5,358 bases of DNA from Burkholderiales bacterium UBA6064. Lineage in GTDB: Bacteria; Pseudomonadota; Gammaproteobacteria; Burkholderiales; Burkholderiaceae_B. The DNA is taken from NCBI GenBank assembly GCA_002428895.1, contig DIYC01000168.1:1791-7148 (forward strand), written 5' to 3'. The translations under genes and the position numbers were made by a program. Under the pieces are notes generated by a model. It was not told the origin of the DNA, did no database searches, and was given only the letters and a program-made list of their open reading frames with translations. This document shows, piece by piece, positions 1 to 5,358 of the stretch (its first letter is position 1; each line of letters starts with the position of its first letter).

Positions 1-135
1 CGCCCCAAACCCGCCAATACCAGCTAAAACACCAGGACGCAAAGTACGTTGAGCCAATGGCTTAATGGTTTCAACAAGGTTATCGCCCGCAGCGATGTCA
101 ACGCCAGCGTCTCTATAAGTTAATGGAGAAGTCAT
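1..135 (-). CDS. purM: Phosphoribosylformylglycinamidine cyclo-ligase (AIR synthetase), N-terminal 45 codons, cut by window edge
   Basis: PurM converts formylglycinamidine ribonucleotide plus ATP to aminoimidazole ribonucleotide in cytosolic de novo purine synthesis. Only the first 45 residues are present, and the gene runs off the left edge. The visible protein begins [18 protein letters not shown] and continues to a GIGGFGA stretch at residues 39-45. This matches the family N-terminus (E. coli has SYKDAGVDIDAG and GGLGGFGA). The ATG at 135-133 is chosen because it places the YRDAGVDI block at the normal distance from the start. A weak GAGA Shine-Dalgarno-like element lies at 144-141, five bases upstream. 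The gene is divergent from hda, an arrangement I recall from betaproteobacteria. The family call is very secure; the completeness of the gene cannot be judged. Confidence 0.96.
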   Translation of the reverse strand, partial: MTSPLTYRDAGVDIAAGDNLVETIKPLAQRTLRPGVLAGIGGFGA

Positions 136-158
136 AATTGTCTCAAATAGAAATAGAT

Positions 159-172
159 CATCGTGCACGATG
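159..172. repeat. Perfect 14-bp palindrome between purM and hda
   Basis: CATCGTGCACGATG is its own reverse complement over all 14 bases. Symmetry stops at the next base on each side. It lies 23 bp upstream of the purM start codon and 168 bp upstream of hda. As DNA it has the shape of a dimeric-repressor operator. As RNA it could fold into a five-bp stem with a TGCA tetraloop in the purM leader. It does not match the enterobacterial PurR box. The symmetry is directly visible; any function is inferred. Confidence 0.6.
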
Positions 173-189
173 CATTTACGTTTAGCGAC

Positions 190-218
190 ATTTTAACCGA
201 CCTAAACGCCAATTCGAA
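190..218 (-). promoter_or_regulatory. Candidate purM promoter
   Basis: Read on the minus strand, TAAAAT at 195-190 matches the sigma-70 -10 consensus at five of six positions. It has TTCGAA (three of six) 17 bases upstream at 218-213 as a poor -35. Transcription would start near 183, giving a leader of about 48 nt that contains the palindrome at 159-172. This is a pattern match only; AT-rich DNA yields such matches often. Confidence 0.3.
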
Positions 219-288
219 CCTAAGCAAGCATTCGGCAGCAAGGTTTGAATTTTTTAGCCAACCTTTCAAGATAGGCATCAAAAAAGAG

Positions 289-317
289 TTGAATCAGCGT
301 ATCATAAAGGGTTTAGT
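289..317 (+). promoter_or_regulatory. Candidate promoter for the hda-led operon
   Basis: TTGAAT at 289-294 (four of six to TTGACA) is followed after 17 bases by TTTAGT at 312-317 (four of six to TATAAT). A start near 324 would leave only about 17 nt before the hda ATG at 341, in keeping with the lack of a clear ribosome binding site there. A second, poorer TTGAAT lies at 245-250 with CAAGAT at 267-272. The evidence is motif spacing only. Confidence 0.3.
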
Positions 318-340
318 TATTTCATTTACTTTCCTGCTGC

Positions 341-1036
341 ATGCAACAACTGCTACTTGATGTATTTACGCCTCCGCATCCCAATTTGAATAACTTTCTA
401 ATTGGTGCCAACGCACAAATCATGCATCTTTTAAACGAATTTAAAATGGCGAATAGCAACTGTCGGCATCTCTATTTATGGGGGCCTACGGGCTGTGGTA
501 AAACACATTTACTGCGCAGCACTGCGGATCAATTGCACGTTCCCGTGAACAACGGGCAGTCACGCTTTGTATTTAAACCCAGCCATAACCACTTAATTAT
601 CGACAATATTCCAGCGTTAACCCAGTTTTCGCAAATACAATTGTTTAATGCATTTAACAGCAGCATTGATGGCCATATGCCACACTTTATTTTGCTTGCA
701 GGCGAAAAACACCCTTCTGAACTCTCTCTCCGACAAGACTTGCGAACCCGAATTGAAGGTGGCTTATGCCTACGAATTTCCCCCTTAACCGACGAAGAAA
801 AAACGCAAGCACTCCAACACATTGCACAAGCTAGAGGTTTAGAATTAAGCACCGATTTAACTGAGTTTGCACTGCAAAATTTTCGTCGCGATATGGGGTC
901 ACTCACTGCCCTAATTGACGGCCTGGACCGTTTTTCCTTAGAACAAAAAAAACCCGTTAACCTGAATCTGTTGCGCCACTGGATGCGCAGAAGAGAAAGC
1001 TTAGTTGTGAGAGAAAATGAAACTCGCTCTATTTGA
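341..1036 (+). CDS. hda: DnaA regulatory inactivator Hda (DnaA-homologous AAA+ protein)
   Basis: Hda binds the DNA-loaded beta clamp and stimulates hydrolysis of DnaA-bound ATP, preventing re-initiation of replication. The 231-aa protein has the expected order of motifs. Residues 3-9 (QLLLDVF) form an N-terminal clamp-binding hexapeptide-like motif. Walker A is GPTGCGKT at 48-55 and Walker B LIIDNI at 85-90 with D88. A sensor-1-like strand FILLAGEKHP spans 116-125, the arginine-finger region LRTRI 134-138 (R137) and the sensor-2 region RRDMGSL 182-188. The absence of the DnaA C-terminal DNA-binding domain separates it from DnaA. ATG 341 is the first possible start after an in-frame TAG at 314-316 and keeps the clamp motif. 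No Shine-Dalgarno is visible before it, and the ATG sits in the palindrome TGCATGCA. Its last 20 nt overlap the next gene, so translation is probably coupled. Confidence 0.93.
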   Translation: MQQLLLDVFTPPHPNLNNFLIGANAQIMHLLNEFKMANSNCRHLYLWGPTGCGKTHLLRSTADQLHVPVNNGQSRFVFKPSHNHLIIDNIPALTQFSQIQLFNAFNSSIDGHMPHFILLAGEKHPSELSLRQDLRTRIEGGLCLRISPLTDEEKTQALQHIAQARGLELSTDLTEFALQNFRRDMGSLTALIDGLDRFSLEQKKPVNLNLLRHWMRRRESLVVRENETRSI

Positions 1037-1685
1037 TTTAGACAACACCTTATTGCCACTCGACTCCGACCATACTTGGTCTGAGTTCTTAATTAAGCAA
1101 GGCATTGTCAATGCTGATGAATTTAAAACAAAAAATGACTACTTCTTTGAACAGTATAAAAAAGGCACACTGAACATTGATGAATTTTTAGAATTTCAAT
1201 TAAAACCCTTGAGTCAACACAATAAAATCCAACTTGACACTTGGCATCAACAATTTATGCAACAACTGATTCAACCTGCGATCCACGAAGCCGCACTCAA
1301 TTTAGTGAAAAAGCATCGCCAAAATGGCGAAACTTGTCTAGTGATTACAGCAACCAATCGATTTATTACGCAACCTATTGTGAAACAGTTTGGCATTGAA
1401 CCGAACTATCTGATTGCCACCGAACCCGAATTTTTAAATGGTCAATTTACTGGGCAGGTGGCTGGTCAACCTTGTTTTCAACAAGGTAAAATAGAGTGTT
1501 TGAAGCGATGGCTCAAACACAATCAACTTAACCTGCACAACTGCGAACAAATTACTTTTTACAGCGACTCAATCAATGACCTGCCATTGCTTAAACTTGC
1601 AACTCACCCAGTTGCAACCAATCCAGACCAACAATTAAGAATGATTGCTCTGCAAAAAAACTGGCCTATTTTGGAGCTCTTTTGA
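1017..1685 (+). CDS. HAD-superfamily subfamily IB (SerB-like) phosphatase, substrate unknown
   Basis: This 222-aa cytosolic enzyme has all four HAD phosphatase motifs. Motif I is DLDNTL at 7-12 with nucleophile D7 and acid/base D9. Motif II is VITAT at 109-113 with T111, and motif III is K158 in QQGKIECL. Motif IV is YSDSINDLPLL at 182-192 with D184 and D188. The helical segment between motif I and II (about 20-95) is the C1 cap typical of subfamily IB, the group that includes phosphoserine phosphatase. Motif II lacks the SerB-type SGG, so I do not call it SerB; other IB members act on histidinol phosphate or lipid head groups. The start codon overlaps the end of hda by 20 nt and has GAGAG at 1009-1013, close to the ATG. 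I recall the gene lying between hda and pcnB in Burkholderiales. Family secure, substrate not. Confidence 0.9.
   Translation: MKLALFDLDNTLLPLDSDHTWSEFLIKQGIVNADEFKTKNDYFFEQYKKGTLNIDEFLEFQLKPLSQHNKIQLDTWHQQFMQQLIQPAIHEAALNLVKKHRQNGETCLVITATNRFITQPIVKQFGIEPNYLIATEPEFLNGQFTGQVAGQPCFQQGKIECLKRWLKHNQLNLHNCEQITFYSDSINDLPLLKLATHPVATNPDQQLRMIALQKNWPILELF
1673..1676 (+). promoter_or_regulatory. Shine-Dalgarno site deciding the pcnB start
   Basis: GGAG lies inside the last codons of the HAD gene, eight bases before the ATG at 1685 and five before an in-frame TTG at 1682. The spacing and codon strength favour ATG 1685. That start overlaps the upstream TGA by one base (TGATG), a classic stop-restart coupling signal. 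Confidence 0.6.
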
Positions 1686-3148
1686 TGATTAGGCAGTTTA
1701 TTAAACACATTTTTCTGAAAAAAAAGACCCCTTTTACTCTAAATAAAAACTCATCGAACACAACAGTAATTCAGCCTAGCCAGTTGGTCAAAAAACCGAC
1801 CATTTGGGGCAAAAGTAGTCATCAAATTGATCAAAAACTATTGTCGCACAATGCCGTGAATGTTTGCCAAGTTCTTCAAAAAAAAGGCTTTCAAGCGTTT
1901 ATCGTTGGCGGTGCAGTACGCGATTTACTCTTAGGTAAACGCCCCAAAGACTTTGATGTAGCAACCGACGCAAAACCCGAGCAAATTCGACAGGCATTTA
2001 GACGGGCACGTATTATTGGTCGTCGATTCCAAATTGTTCATGTGATGTTTGGTGCAGAAACAATCGAAGTTTCAACCTTTCGTGCATTCAACCAAATTGG
2101 CGCTGAAACCGATGAGCACGGGCGAGTTTTACGCGACAATGTATTTGGCAAACAAAACGAAGATGGTGCTCGGCGCGATTTTACAATTAATGCCATGTAT
2201 TACGACCCTAAAACTGAAACAGTATGGGACTATCACCATGGTATGGAAGACATTCAAGCTGGCGTTCTCAGAATGATTGGCGACCCGGGCACGCGCTACC
2301 GCGAAGACCCAGTCAGAATGCTTCGCGCCATTCGGTTTGCCAATAAGCTTCAGCTTAAAATCGACCCAGCCACACTCGAACCAATTGCTAAAATGGCCAG
2401 CCTGATTCAAAACGTACCTGCTGCGCGTTTATTTGACGAAATGACCAAATTACTTAGCAGTGGTCAAGCCATGGCTTGTATTCAGGGTTTACGACAAGCA
2501 GGCCTGCATCAAGGAACGTTTCCGCTACTCGACCTTATTTTAAATCACAAACAAGGTCAACCCTTTTTAATCGAGGCGCTACGCCGAACCGATGAACGAG
2601 TTCACGACGATAAACCGCTCAGTTTGGGCTTTTTATTTGCTTGCTTGTTGTGGCCTTTAACACTTGAACGATGGGAAAAAAAACAAGAATCAAACTCACA
2701 AAAGTTTCCCGCTTTACTTGAAACAATTGACGAGTTAATTTATGAACAATCACAACAATTGTCTATTCCAAAACGAATCACTGCTGACATGCGTGAAATT
2801 TGGGCATTTCAACCCCGCTTTGAAAAACGAAATGGTACTCAACCCTTCCGCATGATCGAGCATCCGCGTTTTCGAGCATGTTTAGATTTTCTCGAACTGA
2901 GAACATTTGCAAAAGAAATTGATTCAGAACTAGCAAACTGGTGGCGACTTTTTTACGACGGTGACAACACAACGCGAACGCGCCTACAAGCCGAAGTAAA
3001 AGACTCACAAACCAACGGCAAAAAGAAACCTAACAAACGAAAGCGTAAAAATAACTCTACTCGGCAACCCCAAAATGCTGCCACAAATTCACAGGCTAAC
3101 CTTTCTAGCTCAACCAACACAACCAACAACCATGATGATGAATCATAA
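1685..3148 (+). CDS. pcnB: Poly(A) polymerase I
   Basis: PcnB adds 3' poly(A) tails to RNA, marking mRNA fragments and antisense RNAs for degradation. The 487-aa protein (from ATG 1685) is a class II nucleotidyltransferase. It has GGAVRDLLLG at 75-84 and catalytic DFD with D89 and D91. FRRARIIGRRFQIVHV follows near 105-120, then RRDFTINAM at 163-171. REDPVRMLRAIRFA at 206-219 is the signature shared with CCA-adding enzymes. The IIGRRFQIVHV block and the long C-terminal region favour poly(A) polymerase over tRNA nucleotidyltransferase. The basic stretch KKKPNKRKRK at 446-455 fits the RNA-binding tail of PcnB. The final 32 residues are unusually rich in N, S, T and Q and end HDDES. The gene is coupled to the HAD gene by a one-base overlap, and its 3' end overlaps folK. 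Three A8 tracts lie in the coding sequence (1718-1725, 1878-1885, 2676-2683). Confidence 0.95.
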   Translation: MIRQFIKHIFLKKKTPFTLNKNSSNTTVIQPSQLVKKPTIWGKSSHQIDQKLLSHNAVNVCQVLQKKGFQAFIVGGAVRDLLLGKRPKDFDVATDAKPEQIRQAFRRARIIGRRFQIVHVMFGAETIEVSTFRAFNQIGAETDEHGRVLRDNVFGKQNEDGARRDFTINAMYYDPKTETVWDYHHGMEDIQAGVLRMIGDPGTRYREDPVRMLRAIRFANKLQLKIDPATLEPIAKMASLIQNVPAARLFDEMTKLLSSGQAMACIQGLRQAGLHQGTFPLLDLILNHKQGQPFLIEALRRTDERVHDDKPLSLGFLFACLLWPLTLERWEKKQESNSQKFPALLETIDELIYEQSQQLSIPKRITADMREIWAFQPRFEKRNGTQPFRMIEHPRFRACLDFLELRTFAKEIDSELANWWRLFYDGDNTTRTRLQAEVKDSQTNGKKKPNKRKRKNNSTRQPQNAATNSQANLSSSTNTTNNHDDES

Positions 3149-3614
3149 GGTTTACTTAGCCTTGGGTGGGAATATGGGTAACATTCAAACCACATTTGAC
3201 CAAGTCATCGATCAATTAAGCAACAACCCATTTGTTAGTGATTTATTTGAAAGCCCTCGCTACCAAACAGAACCTATTCACGCCGAAGGCCCACCCTTTG
3301 TCAACTCCGTGTTGCAACTAAACTGGTCGGCTTCAGCGCAAAATCTACTCAACACCTGCATAACCCTTGAAAGGGAATTAGGTAGGCAACGAACGGCGAT
3401 CAATGCTCCCAGAACCATCGACATTGATATTCTACTCTTTGGGACTAAAGCTATTCATCATAATGACTTAATTGTTCCTCACCCTAGAATGCACTTAAGG
3501 CGCTTTGTGCTACAACCATTAACCGATTTAAACCCTGACATTGAAATTAAACCCTTCGGTTTGGCTCACCAATTACTACAAAACACTTTAAACCAAAAAA
3601 TTCAACGCCTCTAA
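3132..3614 (+). CDS. folK: 2-amino-4-hydroxy-6-hydroxymethyldihydropteridine diphosphokinase (HPPK)
   Basis: FolK transfers pyrophosphate from ATP to 6-hydroxymethyl-7,8-dihydropterin, the step before dihydropteroate synthase in folate synthesis. From the ATG at 3132 it has 160 residues, close to the 159 of E. coli. Family landmarks are YLALGGNMG at 8-16, the pterin-side segment TEPIHAEGPPFVNSV at 46-60 and ELGRQR at 82-87. NAPRTIDIDILLFG at 91-104 carries the Mg-binding aspartates D97 and D99, and VPHPRM spans 115-120. The frame stays open upstream to 3075, but those residues lie inside the pcnB tail and have no family match. Three consecutive ATG codons (3132, 3135, 3138) leave the exact start uncertain by two residues. 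No Shine-Dalgarno precedes them, so translation is probably coupled to pcnB, whose stop lies at 3146-3148. Confidence 0.94.
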   Translation: MMMNHKVYLALGGNMGNIQTTFDQVIDQLSNNPFVSDLFESPRYQTEPIHAEGPPFVNSVLQLNWSASAQNLLNTCITLERELGRQRTAINAPRTIDIDILLFGTKAIHHNDLIVPHPRMHLRRFVLQPLTDLNPDIEIKPFGLAHQLLQNTLNQKIQRL

Positions 3615-3702
3615 CACAACTTTCGAGCCCAAAAATTAATAAAATCCCCTTGACCTCAGATAAACTTGCGACGATCAACTTGATTTAAGTGAAAAACAGA
3701 AC
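3615..3702 (+). promoter_or_regulatory. Intergenic gap, possible internal promoter for the kinase-panB-panC genes
   Basis: This 88-nt gap is the longest inside the plus-strand run. TTGACC at 3650-3655 is a good -35 (five of six). The best -10 at 17 bases, GATCAA at 3673-3678, matches only three of six, so promoter activity is doubtful. A short inverted repeat ATCAA-C-TTGAT lies at 3674-3684. No hairpin followed by a T run is present, so folK has no visible intrinsic terminator and readthrough is likely. Confidence 0.22.
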
Positions 3703-4356
3703 ATGAACGGTAACTTAAGTGCAGAAAAATTTCAACACATTGTGATCGAAGGCCCAATTGGTGTTGGCAAATCCTCCCTAACACAAAAGCTTGCCGAACA
3801 CCTCAACGCAGATTCACTGCTCGAAAAACCTGATGACAATCCGTTTTTAATCCGTTTTTACCAAGACCCTCAACGCTACGCATTGTCCACACAACTATTT
3901 TTTTTATTTCAACGCCTTGATCAATTACGCGATGGAATGCAGGCCAACTTGTTTAAAAGCAGACTGATAGCCGATTTTCTACTCGACAAAGACCCCCTAT
4001 TTGCAAGTCTCACACTGGATGAAGCGGAACTTAAGTTGTACCGACAAATTTATGAACACCAACGTCTAAAAATACCTAAACCCGACTTAGTCATTTATTT
4101 ACAAGCGACAGCACAGTCTTTACTAGAACGCGTACAAAAACGTGCCAAATCTTATGAAAGCCAAATTTCGCTTGAATATCTTCAACAACTGAATAATGCT
4201 TATAGTCATTTCTTTTACCACTATGAAGAAACACCCCTTTTAATTATCAATACAGATCATTTAAATCCAATTGACCGAACTGAAGACTTCGAATTGCTAC
4301 TTCATCAAATTGATACAATGAAAGGCCGAAAAGAGTTTTTTAACTGCCGTAACTAA
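3703..4356 (+). CDS. Deoxynucleoside kinase family protein
   Basis: This 217-aa cytosolic protein is a P-loop kinase of the deoxynucleoside kinase (dCK/dGK/TK2-like) family, which phosphorylates deoxynucleosides for salvage. Visible features are the P-loop GPIGVGKSS at 17-25, LLEKPDDNPFL at 39-49, and the substrate-side helix YALSTQLFFLFQRLDQL at 59-75. IADFLLDKDPLF spans 89-100 where eukaryotic members have a DRS or ERS motif. PDLVIYLQA lies at 127-135, the arginine-rich lid RVQKRAKSYE at 143-152, and the lineage-typical C-terminus GRKEFFN at 208-214. I recall this form from Burkholderiales beside panB and folK, and it is often annotated only as deoxynucleoside kinase. The preferred nucleoside cannot be read from sequence. 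The start at 3703 puts the P-loop at the usual distance, but its Shine-Dalgarno is poor. A T8 tract lies at 3898-3905. Confidence 0.88.
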   Translation: MNGNLSAEKFQHIVIEGPIGVGKSSLTQKLAEHLNADSLLEKPDDNPFLIRFYQDPQRYALSTQLFFLFQRLDQLRDGMQANLFKSRLIADFLLDKDPLFASLTLDEAELKLYRQIYEHQRLKIPKPDLVIYLQATAQSLLERVQKRAKSYESQISLEYLQQLNNAYSHFFYHYEETPLLIINTDHLNPIDRTEDFELLLHQIDTMKGRKEFFNCRN

Positions 4357-4363
4357 AATAGTG

Positions 4364-4381
4364 CCTTTAAATGATAAAAGG
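4364..4381 (+). promoter_or_regulatory. panB ribosome binding site within a small inverted repeat
   Basis: AAAAGG at 4376-4381 is a good Shine-Dalgarno, eight bases before the panB ATG at 4390, and it favours that start over the ATG at 4396. The same bases can pair with CCTTT at 4364-4368 (five bp, eight-base loop), which could partly mask the site. The stem is short and AT-rich, so its effect may be small. Confidence 0.5.
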
Positions 4382-4389
4382 TTAAGAAC

Positions 4390-5358
<969 letters not shown>

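Noticed and set aside
171..190. PurR-box-like sequence upstream of purM (contains ACGTTTAGCG)
   Set aside because: Only the centre resembles the consensus; it needs an inserted base and most outer positions disagree.
240..265. Inverted repeat AAGGTT/AACCTT as a terminator
   Set aside because: Six-bp stem with a 14-base loop and no T run after it on either strand, and no gene ends there.
163..360. A 65-codon GTG-started reading frame in the purM-hda gap, ending inside hda
   Set aside because: No Shine-Dalgarno, no recognisable family, starts within the palindrome, and overlaps a secure hda start. Most likely a chance open frame.
529..1059. Long minus-strand open frame opposite hda
   Set aside because: Antisense to a gene with clear AAA+ motifs; the translation is Cys/Ser/Arg-rich with no family resemblance.
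1682..1684. TTG as the pcnB start
   Set aside because: ATG 1685 is only one codon later, is a stronger start, has better spacing (8 nt) from GGAG, and gives a TGATG stop-start overlap.
3075..3131. N-terminal extension of FolK from the ATG at 3075
   Set aside because: Would add 19 residues with no family match that are simply the pcnB tail in another frame; HPPK length and motifs fit the later ATG run.
2953..3195. Minus-strand open frame opposite the pcnB/folK junction
   Set aside because: Lies antisense to two confident genes and shows no recognisable motif or upstream signals.
3883..3891. DnaA-box-like TTGTCCACA
   Set aside because: One mismatch to the box, single copy, inside the kinase coding sequence; no cluster or AT-rich unwinding region nearby.
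4371..4385. Four-codon ORF (ATG ATA AAA GGT TAA) before panB as a leader peptide
   Set aside because: Too short, lacks its own ribosome site, and shows no regulatory codon run; expected by chance in AT-rich spacers.

Overview
The window is a compact, AT-rich (roughly 40% GC by eye) bacterial chromosome segment carrying eight genes, all housekeeping or metabolic. The gene order is purM (divergent), then hda, HAD phosphatase, pcnB, folK, deoxynucleoside kinase, panB and panC. This order, and the wording of the Hda, PcnB and kinase proteins (for example the kinase C-terminal GRKEFFN motif and the FolK NAPRT motif), points to Betaproteobacteria, most likely Burkholderiales. The low GC, near-exclusive CAA/AAA codon use and repeated A8/T8 tracts suggest an AT-drifted lineage, such as a streamlined freshwater or host-associated one. 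The species cannot be named from this sequence.

Layout: positions 1-135 hold the 5' end of purM on the minus strand. Positions 136-340 are a 205-bp divergent intergenic region with candidate promoters for both sides and a perfect 14-bp palindrome at 159-172 in front of purM. From 341 to the right edge every gene is on the plus strand and tightly packed. hda overlaps the HAD gene by 20 nt, the HAD gene overlaps pcnB by 1 nt (TGATG), and pcnB overlaps folK by up to 17 nt. An 88-nt gap (3615-3702) is the only place inside the run where a second promoter could sit. The kinase, panB and panC then follow with gaps of 33 and 5 nt. No rho-independent terminator, tRNA, rRNA, CRISPR array, insertion sequence or phage gene is visible.

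Functionally, hda restrains replication initiation by inactivating DnaA-ATP. pcnB adds poly(A) to RNA and promotes its decay. folK makes the folate precursor 6-hydroxymethyl-dihydropterin diphosphate. The kinase probably salvages deoxynucleosides. panB and panC make pantothenate, the CoA precursor, and PanB uses the folate cofactor 5,10-methylene-THF. purM belongs to de novo purine synthesis.

I found no convincing undescribed system here. The items most worth a second look are the palindrome in front of purM, the direct purM/hda junction where related genomes often carry a permease gene, the scarcity of Shine-Dalgarno sites at several starts, the two kinase/phosphatase genes of unproven substrate, and the A8/T8 tracts inside coding regions.
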